This document shows positions 33,321-43,506 of a stretch of 61,924 nucleotides of DNA, piece after piece. The position numbers and the translations under genes are program-made. The notes below the pieces were generated by a model. That model was not told where the DNA came from. It saw nothing but the letters and a program-made list of their open reading frames with translations, and ran no database searches. The stretch lies in NCBI GenBank assembly GCA_902789345.1, contig CADANT010000004.1, positions 25,484-87,407 of the forward strand, given 5' to 3'. This DNA is from an uncultured Ruminococcus sp. (GTDB lineage Bacteria > Bacillota > Clostridia > Oscillospirales > Acutalibacteraceae). Within the stretch, counting starts at the first letter, position 1; each line of letters opens with the position of its first letter.

Positions 33321-34549
33321 ACGGTAATTCCATAATAACTGTATCACAGTTGAATTTTTATACAAAGTCACTGCTTGACGGCGATCCTGTGCTTTCGCAG
33401 GTTTTTGTAAGGGGCGAAATTTCTAACCTTACAAACCACTATCGTTCGGGACATATTTACTTTTCGCTTAAGGATGAAAAGGCGGTTGTTCGCTGTGTTA
33501 TGTTTGCAGGTGACGCCGCAAAGCTCCGCTTTGAACCACAGGAGGGAATGAGCGTAATTGCCATAGGCAGAGTATCTATATATGACGCTACAGGGCAGTA
33601 TCAGCTGTATGTACGGCAAATGCAGCCTGATGGTATAGGTGAGCTGACGGTAGCCTTTAACCAGCTGAAAGAAAAGCTTGAAAAGCAAGGGCTATTTAGC
33701 CCTGAGCATAAAAAGGAAATACCTGTGTATCCGCAGAAAATCGGCGTTGTTACCTCACAAACAGGTGCGGTACGCCGAGATATAGAAACTGTTTTAAACA
33801 GGCGCTACCCCTTGGCGGAAATGGTACTGTACCCGGCCGCTGTGCAGGGGGAGCAGGCGGTGCCGGAGCTTGTGGCAGGTATTGAATATTTTAATAGAAC
33901 CAACAGTGTTGATGTTATTATTATAGGCAGGGGCGGCGGCTCTATGGAGGACCTTTGGGCGTTTAACAGCGAGCTGCTGGCGCATACTGTTTATAATTCA
34001 AAAATTCCGGTTATTTCGGCAGTTGGACACGCCACAGATGTAACAATATGTGACTTTGTGGCTGACAAAACAGCACCTACTCCGTCGGCGGCGGCAGAAA
34101 TTGCAGTTCCCGACAAAATTAAACTGCTTAATATGGTTTCGTCCTACAATGACAGAATTATAAGTGCCGCAAAGTATGCAGTATATTTACAGCAGCAAAG
34201 GGTAGACAGTGTGTATAGCAGGCTGTCGCTTCTCTCCGGAAGCTACCAGCTGCCTAAAATAAGAGCAAATCTTGATAATATCAATATAAGGCTGGTAGTG
34301 GCATTTAAAGAAAATTTACAGTCAAAGGCAGAACAGCTAAAAGAATGTTCTGCAAAGCTGAATGCTTTAAGTCCGCTGAATATACTTGCAAGAGGCTACA
34401 GCCTTACATTGGTCAACGATGAAATTGTCAGCAATGTGGACGATGTAAATATAAATGACAGTATTACCGTAAAGCTAAAAAACGGTGAGTTGTATTGTAA
34501 TGTAAACGATAAAAGGAATGACTATAATGCCAAAGAAGAAAACTTATGA
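33317..34549 (+). CDS. xseA: Exodeoxyribonuclease VII large subunit
   Basis: 410 residues. N-terminal OB fold (SQVFVRGEISNLTNH) and the catalytic domain with VVTSQTGAVRRDI, IIGRGGGSMEDLWAFN, SAVGHATDVTICDFVAD and the final ARGYSL. With XseB it degrades single-stranded DNA in both directions. ATG overlaps the preceding stop; the 3' end overlaps xseB. Confidence 0.97.
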   Translation: MNGNSIITVSQLNFYTKSLLDGDPVLSQVFVRGEISNLTNHYRSGHIYFSLKDEKAVVRCVMFAGDAAKLRFEPQEGMSVIAIGRVSIYDATGQYQLYVRQMQPDGIGELTVAFNQLKEKLEKQGLFSPEHKKEIPVYPQKIGVVTSQTGAVRRDIETVLNRRYPLAEMVLYPAAVQGEQAVPELVAGIEYFNRTNSVDVIIIGRGGGSMEDLWAFNSELLAHTVYNSKIPVISAVGHATDVTICDFVADKTAPTPSAAAEIAVPDKIKLLNMVSSYNDRIISAAKYAVYLQQQRVDSVYSRLSLLSGSYQLPKIRANLDNINIRLVVAFKENLQSKAEQLKECSAKLNALSPLNILARGYSLTLVNDEIVSNVDDVNINDSITVKLKNGELYCNVNDKRNDYNAKEENL

Positions 34550-34739
34550 GGAGGCAATAGCCCGACTGGAGGAAATAACCGATCAGCTTGAAAAGGGTGG
34601 TATCCCTTTGGAAAAATCCTTAAAGCTGTTTGAGGAGGGCACCAAGCTGTCGGCGTATTGCTACAAAATATTAAACGAGGCCCAGCAAAAGGTAACGGAG
34701 TTAAGTACAGACGACATTGAAAAGGAGGCCGCAGAATGA
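34527..34739 (+). CDS. xseB: Exodeoxyribonuclease VII small subunit
   Basis: 70 residues, usual size. Motif TYEEAIARLEEITDQLEKG then LEKSLKLFEEG. The start at 34527 is ten bases after AAAGGA; the ATG at 34518 is too close to it. Overlaps xseA by 23 bases and ispA by 4 (ATGA). Confidence 0.95.
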   Translation: MPKKKTYEEAIARLEEITDQLEKGGIPLEKSLKLFEEGTKLSAYCYKILNEAQQKVTELSTDDIEKEAAE

Positions 34740-35599
34740 CGCTTAACGAAAGAATAGAAAAGGCTTTGGCAGATTATTTGCCCGGCAAGGATTGTCTTGA
34801 AAAAAGACTGATAGATTCTATGGAGTATAGCCTGCTTGCAGGGGGAAAGCGTATTCGTCCTCTGCTTGTATTGGAGTTCTGTCAGCTGTGCGGCGGAAGT
34901 ATAGAGGACGCTGTGCCTTTTGCCTGCGCTGTGGAGATGATACACACATATTCACTTATACATGATGATTTGCCTTGTATGGACAATGACGATTTCCGCC
35001 GTGGCAAGCCTTCAAACCACAAGGTGTACGGTGAAGATACCGCTTTGCTTGCAGGCGACGCACTGCAGGCCCTTGCGTTTAAAACCGCTACCTCTAATAT
35101 TACTCAAGAGAATGCCTATAATACTGCAAGGGCAGTAAATAATTTGGCTGAATACTGCGGTGCAAACGGTATGGTAGGGGGGCAGATTATTGACCTTGAA
35201 AATGAGGGCAAAAGCTCCGGTATTGACATATTAAAGAAAATGGACAAAAAAAAGACTGCCGCCATAATTAAAAGTGCCTGTGAAATGGGCTGTATTGTGG
35301 CAGGTGCAGGTGATGAAGATATAAAAAGAGCAAGGGTGTTTGGTGAAAGCATTGGAATTGCTTTTCAGATTCAGGACGATATTCTTGATGTTACAGCTGA
35401 CCAAAGCAAGCTGGGCAAGCCTGTAGGCAGTGACAAAGAAAACGAAAAGTCCACTTATGTTTCCCTGCTTGGGCTTGAAGAGTGCAAAAGCTTGGTAGAA
35501 AGCCTTACGGCTAAAGCCATTGACAGCCTTTCAGGCTTTAAGGGTGACAGCTCAGCCTTAAAGGAACTGGCACTTTCTCTGTCAAACAGAGAGTATTAA
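34736..35599 (+). CDS. ispA: Farnesyl diphosphate synthase
   Basis: 287 residues. First aspartate-rich motif DDLPCMDND, with a preceding GGKRIRP, and the second motif DDILD near residue 215. Makes C15 (E,E)-farnesyl diphosphate from DMAPP and IPP, which leads to undecaprenyl phosphate, the lipid carrier that the Gtr-like proteins would use. Chain length is inferred from the short first-motif spacing. Confidence 0.95.
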   Translation: MTLNERIEKALADYLPGKDCLEKRLIDSMEYSLLAGGKRIRPLLVLEFCQLCGGSIEDAVPFACAVEMIHTYSLIHDDLPCMDNDDFRRGKPSNHKVYGEDTALLAGDALQALAFKTATSNITQENAYNTARAVNNLAEYCGANGMVGGQIIDLENEGKSSGIDILKKMDKKKTAAIIKSACEMGCIVAGAGDEDIKRARVFGESIGIAFQIQDDILDVTADQSKLGKPVGSDKENEKSTYVSLLGLEECKSLVESLTAKAIDSLSGFKGDSSALKELALSLSNREY

Positions 35600-35660
35600 T
35601 TTTTATTTAGTTTATTTTACAGCTGTATAGGCTGTGTTTTATAAAAGGAAGGGTTCTCTT

Positions 35661-37535
35661 ATGGAAAAACCTTATCTGTCACATATAAAGTCGCCAAAGG
35701 ATATTGCCGACTTTAGTGATGAACAGCTTACAGAGCTGTGTGATGAAGTAAGAGAAAAGTTAATAACGGTTGTTTCGCAAAACGGCGGACATTTAGCATC
35801 TAACCTGGGTACGGTAGAGCTTACTGTGGCACTTGAAAAGGTGTTTAATTCAGCCGATGATTCCATTGTATGGGATGTAGGTCACCAGTGCTATACCCAT
35901 AAGCTGCTTACAGGCAGAGCAAACGAATTTGACACACTGCGTACCGAGGGAGGAATTTCCGGCTTCCCAAAAAGAAGCGAAAGTCCTTATGACGCCTTTA
36001 ACGCCGGCCACAGCAGTACATCTATCTCTGCCGCATACGGTATAGCCAGGGCTAAAAATATACTTGGCAAAAAGGGCTACACCATAGCTGTAATAGGCGA
36101 CGGTGCCTTAACAGGCGGTTTGGCTTACGAGGGTTTGAACAACGCAGGAAGATTTCAGAAAAACTTTATTGTGGTTCTTAATGACAACAAAATGTCTATA
36201 TCAAAGAATGTAGGCTCAATGGCAAAATATTTACGCCGTGTAAGATTTATGCCTAAGTATATACGGGCAAAGGAAAGAATAGAGCATGTGCTTGAGAAAG
36301 TGCCTGTTGTAGGTAAACCGTCGGCAGAGGCAATAAGGGTAGTTAAGGCAAAGCTTCGCCACGCTCTTTCCCATTCAACTATTTTTGAGGATATGGGTTT
36401 TCACTATTACGGACCGTTGGACGGTCACAATATTCCCGACCTTGTTACTGTTTTTGAAACTGTTAAGGATATAAAAGGTCCTGTGCTTGTTCATATAGTT
36501 ACGAAAAAGGGTAAGGGCTATGCAATGGCAGAAAGCCGGCCTAATGTTTACCACGGCATTTCGGCATTTGATATTGAAACAGGCGAGCCTAAAACGGGGG
36601 CTATTGATTTTTCCTTTGTATTTGGTAATAAGCTGTGTGAGCTGGCAGAAAAAAATAAGAAAATCTGTGCTATTACAGCCGCTATGCGTTCAGGCACAGG
36701 TCTTGACAGATTTTCTACTGAATTTAAACCGAGGTTTTTTGATACAGGCATTGCTGAGGAGCACGCAGTAACCTTTGCAGGAGGACTTGCGGCTCAGGGA
36801 GCTTTACCGTTTTTTGCGGTGTACTCAACCTTTTTACAGCGCTGTGTTGACCAGATAATTCACGATGTTGCAATGCAAAACCTACACATTGTTTTGGCAA
36901 TAGACAGGGCAGGCTTAGTAGGGGAGGACGGCGAAACACACCAAGGTGTGTTTGATGTGGCTTTGCTTAATCCTGTGCCTAACCTTGAAATATACAGCCC
37001 TACTTATTTTAGTGAGCTTGAAATAGCTATGGACTTTGCAGTAGCGGCAAACAACAAGCCGGTAGCGGTTCGGTACCCTCGTGGCGGAGAGCCGTACAAA
37101 CCACAGGATTTTCAGGTTACAAAAAAGCATTATCAGTTTTATGGCAGCAGCAACAGCAGTACGCTTATTGTTACCTATGGTAAGCTGTTTGCAAGTGCCT
37201 GTAAGGCAATGCAAATACTTGAAAGCAAGGGCGTTAGCGTATGTATTTTAAAGCTTAACAGAATTAAGCCTATTCCGGCAAAGTCATTGGACTTAGCAAC
37301 AGAATATAAAAATATTTTCTTTTTTGAAGAGGGAATGGCTACAGGGGGCGTTGGTGAACACTTTTTGTATGACCTGGTAAAAAGAGAATATAAGGGTGAG
37401 TATAAATTAACCGCTATTGACGATGTATATGTTAAGCACGCAAAGGTGGATTCACTGCTGAAAAAGCTGGGACTGGACGAAAACGGTATTGTAGACACCG
37501 TATTAAAAGAACTGCAAAGCAAGGGTGGTGAATAA
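35661..37535 (+). CDS. dxs: 1-deoxy-D-xylulose-5-phosphate synthase
   Basis: 624 residues. Key parts: NGGHLASNLG, WDVGHQCYTHKLLTGR, the ThDP motif GDGALTGG to NDNKMSISKNVG, and DGEDGETHQGVFD in the transketolase-like second domain. It makes DXP from pyruvate and glyceraldehyde 3-phosphate, the entry to the MEP pathway. The start at 35661 has AAGGAAGGG upstream; the frame from 35634 has none. Confidence 0.98.
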   Translation: MEKPYLSHIKSPKDIADFSDEQLTELCDEVREKLITVVSQNGGHLASNLGTVELTVALEKVFNSADDSIVWDVGHQCYTHKLLTGRANEFDTLRTEGGISGFPKRSESPYDAFNAGHSSTSISAAYGIARAKNILGKKGYTIAVIGDGALTGGLAYEGLNNAGRFQKNFIVVLNDNKMSISKNVGSMAKYLRRVRFMPKYIRAKERIEHVLEKVPVVGKPSAEAIRVVKAKLRHALSHSTIFEDMGFHYYGPLDGHNIPDLVTVFETVKDIKGPVLVHIVTKKGKGYAMAESRPNVYHGISAFDIETGEPKTGAIDFSFVFGNKLCELAEKNKKICAITAAMRSGTGLDRFSTEFKPRFFDTGIAEEHAVTFAGGLAAQGALPFFAVYSTFLQRCVDQIIHDVAMQNLHIVLAIDRAGLVGEDGETHQGVFDVALLNPVPNLEIYSPTYFSELEIAMDFAVAANNKPVAVRYPRGGEPYKPQDFQVTKKHYQFYGSSNSSTLIVTYGKLFASACKAMQILESKGVSVCILKLNRIKPIPAKSLDLATEYKNIFFFEEGMATGGVGEHFLYDLVKREYKGEYKLTAIDDVYVKHAKVDSLLKKLGLDENGIVDTVLKELQSKGGE

Positions 37536-37536
37536 T

Positions 37537-38364
37537 ATGGCTGAAAAAACAGAAAAAAAGCGACTTGATGTTTTGGTGTATGAGGCAGGCTATGTACAAA
37601 GCCGAGAAAAGGCTAAAGCTGTAATTATGGCAGGCTTGGTGTATGTTGACAACCAAAAGGCAGACAAGCCCGGCACCGTGTACCCTGTAACAGCTAAGCT
37701 GGAGGTAAGAGGCGGTACACCTAAATATGTAAGCCGTGGCGGCTTTAAGCTGGAAAAGGCCATGCAGTCGTTTCCTATAGATTTAAAGGGGAAAATTACA
37801 ATGGATATAGGTGCGTCAACAGGGGGCTTTACAGACTGTATGCTGCAAAACGGCGCCGTAAAGGTTTATTCTGTAGATGTTGGCTACGGTCAGCTTGACT
37901 GGAAGCTTAGAAACGATAGCCGTGTTGTAAACCTTGAAAGAACAAATGTAAGGTATATTACACAGGAGCAGGTGCCTGATAAAATAGACTTTTTCTCTGT
38001 AGATGTATCTTTTATTTCGTTAAAGCTTGTTTTGCCGGCGGCAAGAAAGCTAATGGCAGAAAACGCACAGGCTGTCTGTTTAATAAAACCGCAGTTTGAA
38101 GCAGGGCGTGAAAATGTGGGTAAAAAAGGCGTAGTGCGTGACCCACAGGTACATAAGCAGGTTGTAGAAAGCATTACAAGCTTTTGCCTTGAAAACGGCT
38201 TTGATGTTTTAGGGCTGGACTATTCCCCTATAAAAGGCCCGGAGGGTAATATTGAATATTTAATTTACTTAAATAAAACAGATGCACAAGGCGTTCTCAA
38301 GGCTGACATTACACCACAGAAATTGGTGGAAGACTCCCACAAGGCTTTAGATAAAAAGGACTGA
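37537..38364 (+). CDS. tlyA: TlyA-family rRNA 2'-O-methyltransferase
   Basis: 275 residues. An S4 RNA-binding domain (KRLDVLVYEAGYVQSREKAK) and an RrmJ-like methyltransferase domain with the SAM motif MDIGASTGGFTD near residue 87 and an IKPQFEAG motif. TlyA proteins methylate 16S and/or 23S rRNA riboses; older annotations call them hemolysin. ATG one base after the dxs stop, with AAGGGTGG inside dxs. Confidence 0.95.
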   Translation: MAEKTEKKRLDVLVYEAGYVQSREKAKAVIMAGLVYVDNQKADKPGTVYPVTAKLEVRGGTPKYVSRGGFKLEKAMQSFPIDLKGKITMDIGASTGGFTDCMLQNGAVKVYSVDVGYGQLDWKLRNDSRVVNLERTNVRYITQEQVPDKIDFFSVDVSFISLKLVLPAARKLMAENAQAVCLIKPQFEAGRENVGKKGVVRDPQVHKQVVESITSFCLENGFDVLGLDYSPIKGPEGNIEYLIYLNKTDAQGVLKADITPQKLVEDSHKALDKKD

Positions 38365-38369
38365 TGTAG

Positions 38370-39239
38370 ATGAAGGTAGCAGTAATTACAAATACCTCAA
38401 AGCCTCAGGCAGTGGACTTTCAGCCTAAGGTTATAGATAAGCTGGTAAATATGGGCGTTACTCCCGTTGTTTTAGAAAGCGACAGATGTATTGCAAAAAA
38501 TCATATAAACGATGTTCTTTGCTTTGCGTCACATACAGAGGTTGTAAAGAATTGTGATATTCTTATTACAATAGGCGGTGACGGTACTATTATTCATATG
38601 GCACGCCATGCGGCAAAACATAATAAGCCGCTTTTGGGCATTAATTTCGGCAGGGTCGGCTTTGTAGCCACACTTGAGCCACAAGACCTTGATTCTATTG
38701 ACAAACTGCTTACAGGCAATTACTTTACACAGCAGAGAATGCTGCTGAAGGTTACGGTAGAAACACCTACAGGGGTTGAAAGGCTGTATGCTATTAACGA
38801 TGCCGTTATTTCCCGTGGCTCAATGTCCAGAATGATGGATTTGTCCGTTTCGGTAAATGGTAAGAAAACCTGTCAGTACAGGGCAGACGGAGTTATTTTT
38901 TCAACGCCTACAGGCTCTACGGCGTATGCGCTGTCGGCAGGAGGACCTGTTATTTGTCCTGATATTGAGTGTATTTTGCTTACGCCTATATGTCCGCACA
39001 GTCTGTTTTCAAGGTCTGTTATTTTTAAGGCCGGCGATAAGCTTACAGTAACGGCCGCAACAGGTGAAGGAACTGAAACCGAGGCGTTTTTAACAGTTGA
39101 CGGACAGTACCATTTGCCTCTTACAGACGATACAAGGGTAACTATAGAAAAATACGAAAAGTCGTTTTCGCTAATTTCTATTGAACCGCAGAATTTTTAT
39201 ACTGTGCTTAACAACAAGCTGAACGAACGAGGTATATAA
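38370..39239 (+). CDS. nadK: NAD kinase
   Basis: 289 residues. GGDGT motif in ITIGGDGTIIHMARHA (about 70), the second motif NFGRVGFVATLEP, and TPTGSTAYALSAGGP near 180. Phosphorylates NAD to NADP. Five bases after tlyA; ATG at 38370. Confidence 0.97.
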   Translation: MKVAVITNTSKPQAVDFQPKVIDKLVNMGVTPVVLESDRCIAKNHINDVLCFASHTEVVKNCDILITIGGDGTIIHMARHAAKHNKPLLGINFGRVGFVATLEPQDLDSIDKLLTGNYFTQQRMLLKVTVETPTGVERLYAINDAVISRGSMSRMMDLSVSVNGKKTCQYRADGVIFSTPTGSTAYALSAGGPVICPDIECILLTPICPHSLFSRSVIFKAGDKLTVTAATGEGTETEAFLTVDGQYHLPLTDDTRVTIEKYEKSFSLISIEPQNFYTVLNNKLNERGI

Positions 39240-39249
39240 GGAGAGCTTT

Positions 39250-39696
39250 ATGAAATCACGCAGACACGCTACCCTTTTGGAAATTATACAGGAGTATGAT
39301 ATTGATACCCAAGAGGAGCTTATAGAAAAGCTCAGCCAAAGGGGCTTTACAGTAACCCAAGCTACAATATCCAGAGATATTAAAGAGCTTAAATTAATTA
39401 AAACACCAATAGGCAACGGAAAATACAAGTACACCACAGGGAATAAGTCGGGTATGGATACCCTGTCTAACTTTCAAAATCTCTTTAAAACCGCAGTTAT
39501 AAGCGTAGATTTTGCCCAAAATATGGTTGTGCTGAAAACCACCAACGGTATGGCACAGGGTGTGTGTGCCGCACTTGATTCAATAGAGTGGGACGGTATT
39601 TTGGGAACTATTGCCGGTGACGATACTATTTTTATTGTTGCTACATCAGGAAGCAAGGCGGCTGCCTTAACCTCGGAGTTAAAAAAGAATATGTAA
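39250..39696 (+). CDS. argR: Arginine repressor ArgR
   Basis: 148 residues: N-terminal winged helix (EIIQEYDIDTQEELIEKLSQ, TQATISRDIKEL) and C-terminal hexamer domain with arginine-binding GTIAGDDTIF. Controls arginine synthesis and breakdown. AAGGAGAGC precedes the ATG. No arginine genes are in the window. Confidence 0.97.
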   Translation: MKSRRHATLLEIIQEYDIDTQEELIEKLSQRGFTVTQATISRDIKELKLIKTPIGNGKYKYTTGNKSGMDTLSNFQNLFKTAVISVDFAQNMVVLKTTNGMAQGVCAALDSIEWDGILGTIAGDDTIFIVATSGSKAAALTSELKKNM

Positions 39697-39726
39697 TTTT
39701 GCAAATAGTTGTAAAAGGTGAGTTTT

Positions 39727-41409
39727 ATGCTTAATTCATTGTACATAGAAAACATTGCTGTTATTGAAAAAACGAATATTGACTTTACCAAGGGCTTTAA
39801 TGTTCTTACAGGTGAAACAGGTGCAGGTAAGTCTATTATTATAGGCTCTATTAACGCACTTTTAGGGGGCAGAATTTCTAAGGATATTATCCGCTCCGGT
39901 GCTGACACAGCTTTTGTAAGCGGCAGCTTCAGCGTAACCAATCCGCAGGTGTACAGCCTGCTTGAGCAGTACGGCTTTGAGTGTGACCAGGATGACCAGC
40001 TTATTTTACAGAGAAAGCTTACAGCCAACGGCAAAAGCTCCTGCAGAATAAACGGCAAGCCTGCTAATCTTGCTGTTTTAAAGGAAATTACGGCTCATTT
40101 GGTAAATGTTCACGGTCAGCACGAAAGCTACAACCTGATGTCGCCTGAAAAGCACATTGAATATATTGACAGCATTGGTGAGCTTGACAGCATAAAAAAA
40201 GAGTACAGAGAGAATTTAGCTATACTTCGTGACTACAGAAAAAAGCTAAAAAGTGCACAAACCGACGACTCTCAGCGTGAGCGTCAAATTGACCTTTTAC
40301 GGTATCAGATAAATGAAATTGAACAAGCAGCGCCGCAAGAGGGCGAGTACGAACAGCTTACAGAGGAGCGCAGTAAAGCCCAGAATGCCCAGGATATTAT
40401 TAAAAGCCTTTCAGAGGCAGAAGCAATTCTTGCAGGTGAAGAGCAGGTAAATGGCTGTATTGACACACTTAGAGAATGCAGCGACTGTATAGGCAGAGTT
40501 TCGGAATATGTGCCTGTAACCGAAAAGCTTTCGGAGCGCATTACAAATGTTTATTACGAGCTTCAGGACTGTGCCGAGGAGATTTCATCAATTTTGGAGG
40601 GTATTGACACAGACCCTTACAGACTACAGGAAATAGAAGAAAGGCTTGATGTTCTGTACAGGCTTTCAAAAAAATACGGCAGTACCACTGCTGAAATATT
40701 AGAATTTTGTGAAAATGCCAAGGGTCAGCTGCAGCAGCTGGAGGATTATGAATTTAATATGGAGAGCCTGCAAAAGGATTACGACAAATATTTTCAGGCT
40801 ACCAAGGAATTAGCTTTAAAGCTGTCTGCCGAAAGAAAGAAAATTTCCCGTGAATTTGCCTTAAAGGTTAAGGAAGAAATGACCTACCTTGATATGCCAA
40901 ATGTTAATTTAGAGGTTAGCATAGAGCGTTGTCCTTTAAATGAAAACGGCTGTGACAAGTTGGAATTTTTAATTTCGGCTAACCCAGGTGAAGCGCCTAA
41001 GCCTGTTTCTAAAATAGCGTCAGGCGGTGAGCTGTCCAGAATGATGTTGGCTATTACAAATGTAATTGCCTCTCACAATATAGTTTCTACTATGATTTTT
41101 GACGAGGTAGACACGGGTATAAGCGGCAGTGCCTCACAAAAGGTTGGCTATAAGCTAAAGGCTTTGTCCGAAACAAGGCAGGTAATATGTATAACCCACC
41201 AAGCGCAAATAGCCGCTTTAGCAGACACTCATTTCTTAATTAAGAAAAATGTCGAAAATAACAGAACCTTTACCCAGGTTAGTGAGCTGAGCTTTGAAGA
41301 CCGTGTTCGTGAGCTTGCACGCATAATAGGCGGTGTGTCTATTACAGAGCTTACACTTAAACACGCAGAGGAAATGCTTTTACAATCAAAAAACAAGAAC
41401 GAAATTTAA
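39727..41409 (+). CDS. recN: DNA repair protein RecN
   Basis: 560 residues. SMC-like, with Walker A TGETGAGKSII at about 29-39, a coiled-coil middle (about 150-360) and a C-terminal signature IASGGELSRMMLA then Walker B MIFDEVDTGISG. Works at double-strand breaks. The start ATG 39727 has AAAGGTGAG upstream; a GTG at 39718 sits inside that site. Confidence 0.96.
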   Translation: MLNSLYIENIAVIEKTNIDFTKGFNVLTGETGAGKSIIIGSINALLGGRISKDIIRSGADTAFVSGSFSVTNPQVYSLLEQYGFECDQDDQLILQRKLTANGKSSCRINGKPANLAVLKEITAHLVNVHGQHESYNLMSPEKHIEYIDSIGELDSIKKEYRENLAILRDYRKKLKSAQTDDSQRERQIDLLRYQINEIEQAAPQEGEYEQLTEERSKAQNAQDIIKSLSEAEAILAGEEQVNGCIDTLRECSDCIGRVSEYVPVTEKLSERITNVYYELQDCAEEISSILEGIDTDPYRLQEIEERLDVLYRLSKKYGSTTAEILEFCENAKGQLQQLEDYEFNMESLQKDYDKYFQATKELALKLSAERKKISREFALKVKEEMTYLDMPNVNLEVSIERCPLNENGCDKLEFLISANPGEAPKPVSKIASGGELSRMMLAITNVIASHNIVSTMIFDEVDTGISGSASQKVGYKLKALSETRQVICITHQAQIAALADTHFLIKKNVENNRTFTQVSELSFEDRVRELARIIGGVSITELTLKHAEEMLLQSKNKNEI

Positions 41410-41421
41410 GCAGGTAATTTT

Positions 41422-43473
41422 ATGAAAGACTGGAAACCGGAACAATTAAATAAAGAACAGGTAAGGGCTATGGCTTCGGATTATGGTATACCTGCCATAG
41501 TTGCAATGCTTTTGTCTATAAGAGGTGTTGATACCTACGAGGAAGTTCAAAGGTTTCTTTATGATAACGACGACCTTGACGATCCGTTTTTAATGATTGA
41601 TATGGACAAGGCAACAGACAGAATTTTCAAAGCATTGGAAGATAATGAAAATATATGTGTGTACGGCGACTATGACGCCGACGGCGTAACCTCTACAGCA
41701 CTTTTGTATGATTATTTAAGCTCATTAGGAGCAAAGGTTTCTTACTACATTCCCTCAAGAGAAGCAGAGGGCTACGGTATGAACAACGGTGCTGTGGATA
41801 AAATAGCAGAAAAGGGCATTACACTTATTATTACAGTAGACAACGGTGTTTCGGCGGCAGAGCAAATAGAGTATGCAAAAACGCTGGGTATAGATACAGT
41901 AGTTACCGACCACCACACGCCGCCTGAAAAATTGCCTGACGCCGTTGCGGTAGTTAATCCCCACAGGGCTGACTGTATGTCGGAATTTAAGCACTTGTCA
42001 GGTGTGGGTGTTGCCTTTAAGCTTATAATGGCACTTGAAGACCAGCATTTGGATATTGAAAAACTGCTTAATAAATATTCCGATATTGCCGCACTGGGTA
42101 CGATAGGGGATATTGTATCTTTAACAGGCGAAAACAGGGTGTTGGTAAAAAACGGACTAAATGCCATTAAAAATCTTCAACGCAAGGGCATAAGCGCACT
42201 GCTTGATACAGCCGGTATAAAGGGCAGTAACAAGCTTACTGCCGGCAAACTTGCCTTTACGGTAATACCAAGAATAAATGCCTGCGGCAGACTGGAATTA
42301 TCCGAAAAATCCGTTGAGTTGTTATTAACGGAGGATGACGATATTTCCCGGGAAATATCCCAACAGCTTTCGGAGGATAACAGAGTAAGACAGCAAATTG
42401 AAAGAGATATATTAAGCCAGGTTTTGTTATATATTGAGCAAAATCCGGACTTTAAATATAAAAGAGTAATGGTAATAAGCGGAGAGGGCTGGCACCAAGG
42501 GGTTATAGGTATAGTGGCTTCAAGGGTAAAGGACATATACGGCAAGCCGGTTATTATTATTACAACAGAGGGTGACTCGGCAAAGGGCAGCGGCAGAAGT
42601 ATAGAGGGCTTTTCCCTTATAGACGCTATAACCTCCTGCAAGGATTTACTTCCGCATTTCGGCGGTCACCCAATGGCGGCAGGGTTGAGTATAGCTACAG
42701 CTGATATTGAGGAGTTTTCAATCAGAATTAATCGCTATGCCTTTGAAAAAGGCGATATGCCGCTTCCTACTCTTAAAATAGACTGCAAGCTAAACCCAAA
42801 ATTCCTTAATGTAGAGCTTGCAAAGCAAATATCAATGCTTGAGCCTTTTGGTGCAGGAAACCCTACCCCTGTATTTGGTTTGTACAATATGAGCCTAAGG
42901 GCGGTTACGCCTGTAGGAAACGGAAACCACCTAAGGCTGACATTTGAAAGAGATAAAATACCTGTAAATGCTATGCTGTTTTTCACTACGGCGGAGCAGT
43001 TTCCTTACAGAGCGGGAGATGTGCTTGATTTAGCAGTTACAATAGATATAAACGAATATAACAACAAGCAGTCATTAAGTGTTATAATAAAAGAAATAAA
43101 GCCGGGCGGTGCTGATACTAACACTGTGCTAAAGGAAAATCAGCTATTTGAAAGACTTATGAATTTAGAACAGCTTTCGCCGGAGCAGGCAAATACTTTA
43201 CTGCCTACCAGAGAAGATTTTGCGGTTGTGTTTAAATTTCTGCGCAGTGAAAAGGGCTGGAGCTATCCGCCGTACATAATATGTACTAGACTTAACAACA
43301 AAAGAATTAATTACGGCAGACTCCAGGTTATACTTACGGCTATGCACCAGCTTTCGCTTATTGAGTATAAAAATACCTACAATGAAACCGGTATAAAATT
43401 ACTGCCGACTGAGGGAAAAGCAGACCTTAACAGTGCAAAAATAATGAAACAGCTTTTGTCTTATATTAACTAA
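41422..43473 (+). CDS. recJ: Single-stranded-DNA exonuclease RecJ
   Basis: 683 residues, longer than E. coli RecJ (577). The DHH part has CVYGDYDADGVTSTAL, TVDNGVSAAEQ and TDHHTP; DHHA1 has the closing GGHPMAAGLS, and an OB-like region follows. The extra C-terminal 100 residues are a Firmicute feature. Degrades single-stranded DNA 5' to 3'. Starts 12 bases after recN. Confidence 0.95.
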   Translation: MKDWKPEQLNKEQVRAMASDYGIPAIVAMLLSIRGVDTYEEVQRFLYDNDDLDDPFLMIDMDKATDRIFKALEDNENICVYGDYDADGVTSTALLYDYLSSLGAKVSYYIPSREAEGYGMNNGAVDKIAEKGITLIITVDNGVSAAEQIEYAKTLGIDTVVTDHHTPPEKLPDAVAVVNPHRADCMSEFKHLSGVGVAFKLIMALEDQHLDIEKLLNKYSDIAALGTIGDIVSLTGENRVLVKNGLNAIKNLQRKGISALLDTAGIKGSNKLTAGKLAFTVIPRINACGRLELSEKSVELLLTEDDDISREISQQLSEDNRVRQQIERDILSQVLLYIEQNPDFKYKRVMVISGEGWHQGVIGIVASRVKDIYGKPVIIITTEGDSAKGSGRSIEGFSLIDAITSCKDLLPHFGGHPMAAGLSIATADIEEFSIRINRYAFEKGDMPLPTLKIDCKLNPKFLNVELAKQISMLEPFGAGNPTPVFGLYNMSLRAVTPVGNGNHLRLTFERDKIPVNAMLFFTTAEQFPYRAGDVLDLAVTIDINEYNNKQSLSVIIKEIKPGGADTNTVLKENQLFERLMNLEQLSPEQANTLLPTREDFAVVFKFLRSEKGWSYPPYIICTRLNNKRINYGRLQVILTAMHQLSLIEYKNTYNETGIKLLPTEGKADLNSAKIMKQLLSYIN

Positions 43474-43506
43474 CGGCTGTTAATACTATAAAAGGGGGAT
43501 ATAAAT